From Nocardioides astragali (GTDB lineage: Bacteria > Actinomycetota > Actinomycetes > Propionibacteriales > Nocardioidaceae), in assembly GCF_024436375.1 (NCBI RefSeq), contig NZ_JAFMZM010000003.1:391627-455626 (forward strand): a stretch of 64,000 nucleotides of DNA. Reading direction: 5' to 3'. Every line of letters starts with the position of its first letter. Position 1 is the stretch's first letter. The translations under genes and the position numbers were made by a program. Shown here one piece after another: positions 1-8,508 of this stretch. The notes under the pieces were generated by a model, which had not been told where the DNA came from, did no database searches, and worked only from the letters and a program-made list of their open reading frames with translations.

Positions 1-923
1 AGCGCGGGCACGGTCCAGGACTCGTCGCGGCCGTCCTGCGAGGGGGTGATCGCGACGGCCGTGTCGTCGTCCAGCCAACCGCCGACGACCCACTCCTCGA
101 GTCGGGGGCCGTCGGGCGTGGCCGTGCTAACCGGCACGGAGGTGGTGACACGCTCGCCCCCGGCCGACTCCAGCACCGTCACGGGCTCGGAGAAGTCCTG
201 GGCGAGGATGCTCCACGACCGGGCGGCGTTCCACAGGGGCGCCGGGGGGTGGAGCGTGCGGAACCACTCCTGCTCGACGAGGTCGGTGCCCGACAGGTCG
301 AACGACTCCACCTCGCCGGTCGACAGGTCGTGGGCGAGCACCTCGCCCAGGCCCCGGACGTACGCCGTGTCCCCGACGATGCCGAGCATCGTGACCGGGG
401 CGTCCTCGTAGAGGTCGGTCCAGTCGATGTCGCCGGTGTCGTCGGGGACCAGGCCCTCGTCGCTGCGGACGACCTCCTCGCCGCTCGACAGGTCGACGAC
501 CACGGCCTCGGCGGCCCCGGCGCCGCCGTCGACCCGGTCGACGAAGGCGAGCCAGCGGCCGTCGGGCGTGGTCGTCAGGCTGCCGATCCCCGGGTGGGCA
601 CCGGTCCCCTCGACGCCGTCGGGTGTGGCCAGCCTGAGCTCGGGCAGACCGTTCTGCTCGAGATCGCCCGGCTCTGCCGAGGCGAACCAGACACCCGGCC
701 CGGCCACGACGTAGGCGCCGGCCAGGTCGCCGGTGTCGATGGTGGTGCCGTCGGGCAGGTGGACCTCGCTGCCGGAGGCCCAGACGAGGCCGTCTGCGTC
801 GACCGGCGTCTCGGTGGTCGGCCAGGAGTCCACACCCCCGGCACCCGGGTCGTCGTCGGTGCAGCCGGCGAGCAGGACCAGGCACGCCAGTCCGGTAAGG
901 GCAGCGCCACGTCGTCGGCTCAT
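1..923 (-). CDS. Putative secreted lipoprotein, beta-propeller-like (3' part outside window)
   Basis: The ATG at 923 opens a frame that runs off the left edge. The first 21 residues are a signal peptide ending in a lipobox (L-A-G-C, Cys21), so the mature protein should be lipid-anchored outside the cell. The rest is an acidic, Gly/Asp/Val-rich chain with repeated blade-like stretches (for example DGRWLAFVDRVDGG), suggesting a beta-propeller; no enzyme motif is visible. Its start overlaps the stop of the upstream gene in an ATGA junction, so the two are probably translationally coupled. The neighbour is also propeller-like, so they may act together at the surface. Family unknown; the C-terminus is missing. 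Confidence 0.75.
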   Translation of the reverse strand, partial: MSRRRGAALTGLACLVLLAGCTDDDPGAGGVDSWPTTETPVDADGLVWASGSEVHLPDGTTIDTGDLAGAYVVAGPGVWFASAEPGDLEQNGLPELRLATPDGVEGTGAHPGIGSLTTTPDGRWLAFVDRVDGGAGAAEAVVVDLSSGEEVVRSDEGLVPDDTGDIDWTDLYEDAPVTMLGIVGDTAYVRGLGEVLAHDLSTGEVESFDLSGTDLVEQEWFRTLHPPAPLWNAARSWSILAQDFSEPVTVLESAGGERVTTSVPVSTATPDGPRLEEWVVGGWLDDDTAVAITPSQDGRDESWTVPA

Positions 924-2611
924 GACACGAATCGTTGCAGCCAGCCGAAGAGACCGTCGCTGCGCGAATCGGCCTCCTCGTAGTCGTTGGCCGCCGCGAT
1001 CAGGCCCGTGGCGGTCACCTCGGAGGAGATCCGGGACTCGCCGATCCACGTGGCCGTGGTCTCGAGGTGCGTGTCGGCGGTGGACACGAGTGCCGAGGCG
1101 GACGGCACCGTGCCCAGGCTGGAGGGCGGCAGGTTGAGCCGCGCGACGCGTCTCTCGGCCTTGTCGAGGCCCCGCTCCGCCTCGACGAACCAGCCACTCG
1201 CCGCTTGGAGGGACGCCGGGACGACCTGCACCTGTCCCGAGAGGCCGAGGTCGTCGTAGGGGGTGATCGTCATGAACATCGACGACCACAGCTCCGAGGG
1301 GTGGTTGCCGTTGGGGTCGACGTAGGCGGACGAGCCCGACTCGTAGGTGGTCAGGATGCCGTCCGGCCCCAGCACGACGCCCTCCGACATGTTGGGCAGG
1401 GCGACGGTCCGCAGCGGGTTGGGCAGGCTGCCCCCGCCCGTCACGTCACCGAGGTCGTAGCTCTGCAGGGTGCTGCCGTGCTCGCGGCCGCGCGAGGTGC
1501 TGAAGACGATCTCGTTGCCACGGACCGCGATGCCCTGCACCTGCGGGGGCGTCGGGAACGGGCCCTGCTCGCCGGTCCACTGCTTCGTCGCCGGGTCCCA
1601 CGTGTAGGTGTACATCACGCCCTCCCCGGACTCGTCGTGCGAGGCGACGTACATCGTGTCGCCGCTCACCGTGGTCGCGGCGCTCGCCCCGACCGTCGTG
1701 GGGCTGTCGCTCGGGTGCACGATGCTGGTCGGGGACGCGTGGGTGAGGTCGGAGAGGGAGTACGGCACGACCTGCGTGGGGTCGGAGCTGGAGGCGACCC
1801 ACACGGTGCCGTCGTGGACGAACACGCCGCCGGCGTGGTCGGGTGGAGCGCCGCGGCCGCCGCCGAGCTCGACTGTGTTGACCAGCTCGCCGGTGTCGGC
1901 GTCGATGATGCTGAGCTGGGAGAGGTAGGTCGTCTCGCCGGTGACCGGGTCGACGACCTCCTCGTAGCTGGTCTGGAGGAGGTGGCCGGTCGCGGGGTCG
2001 TAGCCGAGGCCCTGCGGGGTCCACGCGCGGTCGTCCTGACCGCCGGCCAGCGTCTCCGGGATGACCGGTCCCGGCATCGTGCCGTCGTCGAGGTCGCGGA
2101 GCATCGACCTGACCAGCCCGAGCTCGAGCCAGTCCTGCTCCCCGGTGGTGAACGGGTCGGTGTGCAGGAAGTCGCGGGCGGCGTCGAGGGTGTCGGAGTA
2201 CGTGCTGCGCACGACGAGCAGGTTGTTGGTCGCGCGGTAGACCAGGAGGAACATCGTGAGGGCGTCCGTGGCGTAGGGCTTGGCCCGGCGGTACGCACCG
2301 ATCTCGTCGTCCGCCTGCCGCTCCATCACCTCGTAGCCGTCGGCGGCCATCTCGACGGCGAGCCTGGCCCGGTTGAGCCGGTTGAGGCACACCTCGGCCG
2401 AGGCCCGGGTGGCCCACGCACGCATGTTGTAGGAGCGGCGCGCCTCGTCGCTGTCCCACTCCGGACGGTCCTGCGCGTAGCGGATCAGCTCGATGCTCTC
2501 GCGCACCTGGGACATCGCATCGCCGACGTCGGCGCCGACGGACCGGATCGTTGCCGAGCGCCCCGACGTCATCTCGGCGTACACGGCCTCCGGGCCGGTG
2601 CCCACCCCCAC
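920..2611 (-). CDS. Large type VII-secretion-like protein with central beta-propeller
   Basis: 563 residues, GTG start at 2611 preceded by an AAGGAGA-type ribosome site. Residues about 15-150 are helical and ESX/LXG-like (an EWDSDEARRSY segment near residue 50). Residues about 190-450 carry repeated beta-blades with DPATG, DTGE and HDGTVW turns, typical of a propeller. The last about 110 residues return to helices and contain Y-E-E-A-D near the end, which fits the YxxxD/E export motif of type VII secretion substrates. There is no N-terminal signal peptide, which also fits. It is coupled to the downstream lipoprotein. The helix-propeller-helix order is read from sequence; export by an ESX system is inference. 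Confidence 0.65.
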   Translation of the reverse strand: MGVGTGPEAVYAEMTSGRSATIRSVGADVGDAMSQVRESIELIRYAQDRPEWDSDEARRSYNMRAWATRASAEVCLNRLNRARLAVEMAADGYEVMERQADDEIGAYRRAKPYATDALTMFLLVYRATNNLLVVRSTYSDTLDAARDFLHTDPFTTGEQDWLELGLVRSMLRDLDDGTMPGPVIPETLAGGQDDRAWTPQGLGYDPATGHLLQTSYEEVVDPVTGETTYLSQLSIIDADTGELVNTVELGGGRGAPPDHAGGVFVHDGTVWVASSSDPTQVVPYSLSDLTHASPTSIVHPSDSPTTVGASAATTVSGDTMYVASHDESGEGVMYTYTWDPATKQWTGEQGPFPTPPQVQGIAVRGNEIVFSTSRGREHGSTLQSYDLGDVTGGGSLPNPLRTVALPNMSEGVVLGPDGILTTYESGSSAYVDPNGNHPSELWSSMFMTITPYDDLGLSGQVQVVPASLQAASGWFVEAERGLDKAERRVARLNLPPSSLGTVPSASALVSTADTHLETTATWIGESRISSEVTATGLIAAANDYEEADSRSDGLFGWLQRFVS

Positions 2612-2756
2612 GGCTGTCTCCTTCTCCTTCGCAGTGCCCGCACATGGGCACGTGAGGAAGGTGCCACAGATCGGAGCAGTCCAAACCTCTGTGAGCCACC
2701 CTGACGCTCATGGGTGGGTACGAGCACGGACCCGGCGTTACCGCAGCGGGGGCGGG

Positions 2757-5700
2757 TCAGTCGACGGTGCGGAAGCCCTCGACGAACGCGGTGCCCCGCC
2801 TCACCACGACCCGCAGCCGGTGGGGCCGACCCTCACCGAGGCCGCTGATGACGGCGTAGCGGTCGAGGCGCGGACGGGACCTCCTGCCCGCGAAGGAGAT
2901 CGCGCCGACCCGTTCACCGTCGATGAACAGGACGGCCTTGCCCCCTCGCCTCGCGCGACCGAACACGATTCCGACCGAGTCGCCCCGGAAGCCCAGGCGG
3001 AGGACGTCGCGGCCGGGTCGCGTGCCGCGGTTGTCGCAGTACGAGCCGCCGGGCGCGCGGCCCTTCACGACGCGCCAGCTGCCGAGGTGGCCCACCGAGC
3101 GCCCTTGGCAGGGGTGGCTCCGGGGGAGGTCGGCCGGTGGCACCGAGGTCGTGGTCACGGTGGGCTCACCGCCCTGGCCGGGAGTTCCCGTGTTCCCAGG
3201 AGTGCCGGGGTTGCCCGGGGTGGGCGGCGTCGTGGTGCCGGCCTCCGTGATGGTGATGCGCACCGTCGCGGTGTCGGTGAGGCCGCCGGCGTCGGAGACG
3301 GTCACCGTGGCGTCGTACGTCCCGGGCTGGCCGAAGACATGGTCGACCTCCGCACCTTCGGCGTCCTTGGTGGGACCGCCGTTGTCGAAGTCCCACGACC
3401 AGGTGAGGCTGCCCGGCGACTCGGCGTCGGTGCTGCCCGAGGCGTCCAGGCGCACCGTGGTTCCCGGTGCCCCGGTCGTCGGGGTGGCCGTGGCCGTCGC
3501 CTCGGGCGCGGTGTTGGCGGGCGGCACCGGTTCGTCGTCGTAGCCGTAGTCGTAGGTGCCGCAGCCCTCACCGATGGTGAAGGCGACGTCCCCGGTCAGG
3601 TCGCCGTCGGCCTCCTGCGGGCCCTCGCCCGCGACGGTCCCGTCGCCGTTGCCGCTCATGTCCAGCACGTCGAAGGCCAGGCAGTCCCAGCGGAACTCCC
3701 AGTTGCCCGACGCGCTGCTGGGGTCCGCGTAGTTGTCGGTCCAGCCGTCACCGCCGTCGGAGAAGGAGGAGTCACCCTCGACGTCGGTCCAGGCCGCGTC
3801 GGAGAGGTCTGGGGTGTTGCTCCCGGGCTCGGGCTGGCTGTCGAGCGGCGACTGCGCCGGGGGGTCGTCGGTCCCGGCGTTGCCGTAGCCATGGGCCTCG
3901 TCGGTGTAGGCGGTGTAGAAGCCCGAGGCGAAGGCGATCGGCTCCCGGTCGATCTGACCGTTGCCGTCGAGGTCGAAGCCGGAGCGGTCGCGCATCTCCA
4001 GGTAGTAGGCGTGGTCGGAGGGTCCCTCCGCGCCGGCCGCGACGTACTGCCAGCCCTGCGTGCACTGCCCGCCGGGGCCGTCGGCCCGGCAGCCACCGTT
4101 GAAGATGCGTGGGTCCTCCGGAGCGCCGCTCGTCTCGAAGTCCGTCCCGTAGATGACCCGCTTGCTGCCGTCGGGCAGCGTTGCCGTGATCGTGAGGTCG
4201 TCGATGAACCAGCCGGGTCGGGCCAGGCCCGGGTCCGTCGCATAGCTGAACCGCAGCACGGGGCTGGCGGCACCCACGAGCTCCGAGACGTCGTAGCTGT
4301 CGGCGAGGAAGACCATGTCCGGGGTGTTGCCGGCCTTGCGGTCGACGGCCTCCGAGCCGGCCTCGTAGGAGCCGGACGTCCCCGTGATGCCGTTGTCGAA
4401 GTGCTGCTGGCACGCGTTCTGGTTGGGGTTGCCGGCCAGGACGTCGGTGTTGGACGTGGTGAAGCCGTTCTCCGACGGGTTGGACGTGTAGCTCTTGCCG
4501 CCATCGGTGGAGGTGAGCACGAAGCCGTAGTCGTAGTCCCACTCGATGTCCCACATCGACTTGAAGTCCGCGGTGAGGGTCGTGCCCGCAGGGAGCGACG
4601 CGACCTCGGGCACGGCGACGTCGATGTTGTGGCCCTTGCCCGGATCCTTGGCGCAGCCGTAGTCGTTGCCCGAGCGCGACCACCACGTGTGCGACGCGGT
4701 TGCCGTGTCGCCGGTGTCGAACTTGGCGGGGTCGAGGAGCACGCGGCCCGGCAGCTTGGCGACGTACATCTGGGAGTTCTGCACCCGGCCCACACCGTCC
4801 TGGCCCTCGGTGAGGGTGTACGGCTCACCGCCCGGTGTCTGCCACGTGATGGTGTCGGTGTCCTGCTTGGAGTCGGGGATGTCGGTCTCGGTGCGCGAGG
4901 AGTCGAGCACCTCGGGCACCACCCAGCCCAGCTCCTGGCGGCCGAAGGCGTCGATGTGGTGCGACTTGTCGGTCGCCATCAGGTTCCAGTCGCCGTAGGT
5001 CTCCCGGCTGCCGGTGGAGTAGAAGTCCGGCAGGCCGAGGGAGTGGCCGTACTCGTGGGAGATGACGCTGGCCGCGTCGATCGCCGTCTCGGGGTTGACG
5101 TTGTAGGGGCCGACCCGGACGAGGACCTTGAGCGCGTCGCCCTTGTCGGTCGTCGTCATCGTGGAATAGCTGGTGTCGGTGTACCAGAGGGGACGGCCTT
5201 CGAGGTCCTTGAGCTGGTCGTCGGTCGTGAAGCCGGGCAGACCGGTGGCGGGGTCGGAGTAGTAGAACTCCAGGCTCGAGGAGTGCGGCCACACGTTGTC
5301 GTAGGGCGCGACGCCGTACTCCTGCGGGCATCCCGCGACGGAGAGCTGCGAGGAGCCGTTGCCGCCGCAGCCGGCGAACACGGCCATGAAGAAGTCGACG
5401 ACGCCGTCCTTGTCGGTGTCGTAGTCGGAGTAGTCGATCTCCGGGTCGGCGATCGCCGCGGCGTCGTGGACGAGCTTGCCCGCGGGGCCGCAGCCGGAGT
5501 CGATCGCCTGCAGCGCGCCGACGCCGGCGACGGCGCCGGTCAGGGCCGAGCCGTTGGCGTCCGCACCGTAGTAGGCGGTGTTGCCGGGCAGCTGGTAGAC
5601 GCCCTGCTGGATGCGCTCGGGGTAGAGCGGGGTCCCCTGAACCGGGACCGGGCTGTCGGCGACGGTGGCGCCGCCGGTGCACGTGCCGCCCACCTGCGCC

Positions 5701-6494
5701 TTGCTGAAGGGGAACCCGGGCCCGTAGGTGAAGTCCGCTGTCGCCTTGCCGGTGGAGGGCACCGTGCCCTCGGGGTAGAGCTGGCCCAGGCTCATCTCCT
5801 GGAACAGGTTGAACGTGGAGCCCTCGTAGCCCGGGTCGTTGATGACCTGGTCGAGGGTGCTGTCGTGCGCGATGTAGTCGCGGTCGGTGTAGGCCACCGG
5901 GACCACCGGGAAGGGACGGTCGCCGTAGCGGGCGGTGTCGAACTCCGAGCCCGGCGGGATGACCTTGGGGCCGTGGCTGGTCAGGGTGGTCGTGGCGCCG
6001 CCGACGCTCACGTCGGCGGTGCTGGACAGGTCACGCCACACGACGCTCGGGAGCTCGGCGAGATCGGCGGCGCGGCTCTCGAGCACGAGCGTACGGCTCG
6101 CGCCGGGGGCGAGGAGGCCCACGGACCAGGTGTGGCTCGACGCGCCGACGGTGGTCGTCCCCGCCTTGAGGATGGTGCTTCCCTCGGGAGCGGTGATGGC
6201 CACGGTGGCGTCCGCCACTGGCAGGGCCGAGGTGTTGCGGACGATGATCCGCGACGGGTAGGTCTCGCCAGGCTTGACCCAGCCGACAGCGGAGACGAAC
6301 GAGTTCTCCACCTCGAGCCCGCCGATCGCTCCTTGGGAGACGACGGTCGGGGACGCGGTAGCGGCACTGGTGGCGCCTGCTGCCTGGGCGGTGCCGGTGG
6401 TGGCGACCGTGGTGACGGTCAGCAAACCGGTGAGGAGGGTGGTGGCGGCTGTGAACGCGGGGATGGTGGCCGCGAGCCGACGGGATCGGGACAT
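2757..6494 (-). CDS. Secreted M6 (immune inhibitor A-like) metalloprotease with PKD domain
   Basis: 1245 residues with an N-terminal signal peptide (hydrophobic 12-38, AQA cleavage region). A CARDB-like beta domain covers about 60-170, followed by the peptidase domain, whose zinc site HEYGH lies at about 480-484 followed by SLGLPDF, with a Met-turn-like GDWNLMA near 501-507. A Ca-binding-like DYDTDKDGVVDFF segment lies near 357-369. A PKD domain follows (about 1000-1090), then a Thr/Pro/Gly linker and a C-terminal beta module of about 115 residues with W, G and FIDG positions. The M6 family degrades extracellular proteins. The ATG at 6494 has a GAGGAA ribosome site. A related C-terminal module occurs in the secreted protein at 21492-22658. 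Confidence 0.9.
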   Translation of the reverse strand: MSRSRRLAATIPAFTAATTLLTGLLTVTTVATTGTAQAAGATSAATASPTVVSQGAIGGLEVENSFVSAVGWVKPGETYPSRIIVRNTSALPVADATVAITAPEGSTILKAGTTTVGASSHTWSVGLLAPGASRTLVLESRAADLAELPSVVWRDLSSTADVSVGGATTTLTSHGPKVIPPGSEFDTARYGDRPFPVVPVAYTDRDYIAHDSTLDQVINDPGYEGSTFNLFQEMSLGQLYPEGTVPSTGKATADFTYGPGFPFSKAQVGGTCTGGATVADSPVPVQGTPLYPERIQQGVYQLPGNTAYYGADANGSALTGAVAGVGALQAIDSGCGPAGKLVHDAAAIADPEIDYSDYDTDKDGVVDFFMAVFAGCGGNGSSQLSVAGCPQEYGVAPYDNVWPHSSSLEFYYSDPATGLPGFTTDDQLKDLEGRPLWYTDTSYSTMTTTDKGDALKVLVRVGPYNVNPETAIDAASVISHEYGHSLGLPDFYSTGSRETYGDWNLMATDKSHHIDAFGRQELGWVVPEVLDSSRTETDIPDSKQDTDTITWQTPGGEPYTLTEGQDGVGRVQNSQMYVAKLPGRVLLDPAKFDTGDTATASHTWWSRSGNDYGCAKDPGKGHNIDVAVPEVASLPAGTTLTADFKSMWDIEWDYDYGFVLTSTDGGKSYTSNPSENGFTTSNTDVLAGNPNQNACQQHFDNGITGTSGSYEAGSEAVDRKAGNTPDMVFLADSYDVSELVGAASPVLRFSYATDPGLARPGWFIDDLTITATLPDGSKRVIYGTDFETSGAPEDPRIFNGGCRADGPGGQCTQGWQYVAAGAEGPSDHAYYLEMRDRSGFDLDGNGQIDREPIAFASGFYTAYTDEAHGYGNAGTDDPPAQSPLDSQPEPGSNTPDLSDAAWTDVEGDSSFSDGGDGWTDNYADPSSASGNWEFRWDCLAFDVLDMSGNGDGTVAGEGPQEADGDLTGDVAFTIGEGCGTYDYGYDDEPVPPANTAPEATATATPTTGAPGTTVRLDASGSTDAESPGSLTWSWDFDNGGPTKDAEGAEVDHVFGQPGTYDATVTVSDAGGLTDTATVRITITEAGTTTPPTPGNPGTPGNTGTPGQGGEPTVTTTSVPPADLPRSHPCQGRSVGHLGSWRVVKGRAPGGSYCDNRGTRPGRDVLRLGFRGDSVGIVFGRARRGGKAVLFIDGERVGAISFAGRRSRPRLDRYAVISGLGEGRPHRLRVVVRRGTAFVEGFRTVD

Positions 6495-6587
6495 CGGGTT
6501 CCTCGGTGACGGGGACGCGTTCGGGCGCGCGTCGGTGACCTGAGAACGAGTCCTCGGTGAGCGGGGTTACGCAGCAGCCGCAACGGC

Positions 6588-6664
6588 AGCGGCCCCGCAT
6601 GTCCGGGACGTGGACCTGCGGGGCCGCTGGGAGGGCCGTGGGACGCGGGCGTCACACGCCCGCG
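6588..6664 (-). terminator. Two hairpins downstream of ino1
   Basis: Two perfect inverted repeats lie between the ino1 stop and the next start. The first has 9-bp arms 6644-6652 and 6656-6664 with a 3-nt loop, directly after the ino1 stop. The second has 12-bp arms 6588-6599 and 6617-6628 with a 17-nt loop. Neither is followed by a T-run, as is usual for high-GC actinobacterial terminators. They should end the ino1 transcript and separate it from the M6 protease gene. Confidence 0.65.
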
Positions 6665-6668
6665 ACCG

Positions 6669-7754
6669 TCACTCCCCGCGGATGAACTTCTCCAGCTCCG
6701 CGCGACCGAGGTCGTCGGCCATCTGCACGGGCGGGGACTTCATCAGGTAGGCCGAGGCACCCAGGATCGGACCGCCGATGCCGCGGTCCTTGGCGATCTT
6801 GGCGGCCCGGACCGCGTCGATGATGATGCCGGCCGAGTTGGGGGAGTCCCAGACCTCGAGCTTGTACTCCAGGTTGAGCGGGGCGTCACCGAAAGCGCGG
6901 CCCTCGAGGCGGACGTAGGCCCACTTGCGGTCGTCGAGCCACGCGACGTAGTCGGACGGGCCGATGTGCACGTTGCGGTCGTTGGCACCGGCGCCGGCCA
7001 GCGTGCCGACCAGGTTCGACGTGACGGCCTGGGTCTTGGAGACCTTCTTGGACTCCAAGCGCTCGCGCTCGAGCATGTTCTTGAAGTCCATGTTGCCGCC
7101 GACGTTGAGCTGGTAGGTGCGGTCGAGCACGACACCGCGGTCCTCGAACAGCTTCGCCATCACGCGGTGGGTGATGGTGGCCCCGACCTGGCTCTTGATG
7201 TCGTCGCCGACGATCGGGACGCCCGCGTCCTCGAACTTCTTGGCCCACACGGGGTCGGAGGCGATGAAAACGGGGAGGGCGTTGACGAAGGCCACGCCGG
7301 CGTCGATCGCGCACTGGGCGTAGAACTTGTCGGCCTCCTCGGAGCCCACCGGGAGGTAGGAGACGAGCACGTCGACCTCGGCGTCCTTGAGCGCCTGCAC
7401 GACGTCGACCGGCTCGGCGCCGGACTCCTCGATGGTCTCGCGGTAGTACTTGCCGAGGCCGTCCATCGTCGGGCCGCGCTTGACCTCGACACCCAGGGTC
7501 GGGACGTCGCAGATCTTGATGGTGTTGTTCTCGGAGGCGTTGATGGCCTCGGAGAGGTCCTTGCCCACCTTCTTGTCGTCGACGTCGAAGGCGACGGCGA
7601 ACTCCACGTCCTTGACGTGGTAGTCACCGAAGACGACGTGCATGAGCCCCGGGACGCTGCCGGTCGGGTCCGCGTCCTTGTAGTACTCAACGCCCTGGAT
7701 CAGGGAGGTGGCGCAGTTGCCGACTCCCACGATTCCTACTCGTACGGAACCCAT
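6669..7754 (-). CDS. ino1: Inositol-3-phosphate synthase
   Basis: 361 residues, the usual length for the actinobacterial short form. The N-terminus has the NAD-binding [16 protein letters not shown] segment (residues 5-20), and the lyase/dimerisation region contains [14 protein letters not shown] and LNVGGNMDF, typical of the family. It converts glucose-6-phosphate to 1L-myo-inositol 3-phosphate, the first step toward phosphatidylinositol and mycothiol. It lies 42 bp downstream of a PadR regulator on the same strand, the same pairing seen in mycobacteria, so the two are likely cotranscribed. ATG start with a GGAGAG ribosome site. Confidence 0.95.
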   Translation of the reverse strand: MGSVRVGIVGVGNCATSLIQGVEYYKDADPTGSVPGLMHVVFGDYHVKDVEFAVAFDVDDKKVGKDLSEAINASENNTIKICDVPTLGVEVKRGPTMDGLGKYYRETIEESGAEPVDVVQALKDAEVDVLVSYLPVGSEEADKFYAQCAIDAGVAFVNALPVFIASDPVWAKKFEDAGVPIVGDDIKSQVGATITHRVMAKLFEDRGVVLDRTYQLNVGGNMDFKNMLERERLESKKVSKTQAVTSNLVGTLAGAGANDRNVHIGPSDYVAWLDDRKWAYVRLEGRAFGDAPLNLEYKLEVWDSPNSAGIIIDAVRAAKIAKDRGIGGPILGASAYLMKSPPVQMADDLGRAELEKFIRGE

Positions 7755-7796
7755 GGGGCTCTCCTTCTCTCTGCGGTCGTGCTGGCTGGTTGGTGG

Positions 7797-8435
7797 TCAG
7801 TCGTTCGCGGCCGGGGCGCCGGTGGTGCCGGGGGTCCGTGCCGTGGGTGATGCTGCTGACGGTGTTGCTGCTGACGGTGTTGCTTCTGGTGCGACGTCGC
7901 CGCCGCGCTCTGCCTGGATGAGGTCCGAGAGCCACCTGACCTCGCGCTCCACCGACTCGACCCCGTGACGCTGGAGCTCGGCGGCGTAGCGGTTGACCTC
8001 GGCCTGGGTCCGCTCCAGCTCGGCCTGGACGCGCGCGAGGCGTTCCTGGAGCCGCGAGCGGCGACCCTCGAGGACACGGAGACGGATCTCCATGTCGGTG
8101 GAGGAGAAGAACGCGAACCTGATGTCGAAGTTGCCGTCCTCCCACGCCGTGGGGCCGACCTCGGACATGAGCCGGTTGAACTCTGCGTTGCCGGCCTCGG
8201 TGACCTCGTAGACGATGCGGGGGCGCCGAGTGGTCGGCGTCGTGGTGGCGACGACCTCGGTGATGAGGTTGGCGCGCAGCATCTTCTTGAGGGCGGGGTA
8301 GAGCGAGCCGTAGGACAGCACCCGACCCCAGCCGAGCATCAGGTTGAGCCGCTTGCGCAGCTCGTAGCCGTGCATGGGTCCCTCGTGCAGCAGTCCGAGG
8401 ACTGCGAGCTCGATGGTGTCACCACGGCGTGCCAT
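7797..8435 (-). CDS. PadR family transcriptional regulator
   Basis: 212 residues. The N-terminal winged helix (about 1-75) has the PadR signature LAVLGLLHEGPMHGYELRKR and SLYPALKKM. The C-terminal half is helical and coiled-coil-like (about 115-185, Arg/Glu/Leu rich), as in the PadR dimerisation domain, ending in an Ala/Pro/Thr tail. ATG at 8435 begins MARRGDTIEL; upstream in-frame starts would add residues unlike the family. It sits between ino1 (same strand) and ponA (divergent), so it may control both. The palindrome at 8442-8454 next to its start is a candidate binding site. Ligand unknown. Confidence 0.88.
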   Translation of the reverse strand: MARRGDTIELAVLGLLHEGPMHGYELRKRLNLMLGWGRVLSYGSLYPALKKMLRANLITEVVATTTPTTRRPRIVYEVTEAGNAEFNRLMSEVGPTAWEDGNFDIRFAFFSSTDMEIRLRVLEGRRSRLQERLARVQAELERTQAEVNRYAAELQRHGVESVEREVRWLSDLIQAERGGDVAPEATPSAATPSAASPTARTPGTTGAPAAND

Positions 8436-8508
8436 GCGACCTATCGTACCGATATATCTGCAAACGAGGAATCCGGGTTGGCGGGTGCCTCCCCGTACCC
8501 TTTGCCCG
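8436..8508. promoter_or_regulatory. Divergent padR/ponA promoter region with small palindrome
   Basis: A perfect TATCG-N3-CGATA palindrome lies at 8442-8454, just upstream of padR; read on the minus strand it contains a -10-like TACGAT. On the plus strand TACCCT (8496-8501) ends 7 nt before the ponA GTG and fits a leaderless-mRNA promoter; no Shine-Dalgarno sequence precedes that GTG. The palindrome could be the PadR autoregulatory operator; this is inference. Confidence 0.45.

Noticed and set aside
2493..6509. Open frame of 1338 codons on the plus strand opposite the M6 protease
   Set aside because: High-GC codon bias opens the antisense frame; the translation is low-complexity Val/Arg/Gly/Ala with no domain, while the minus strand gives a complete protease.
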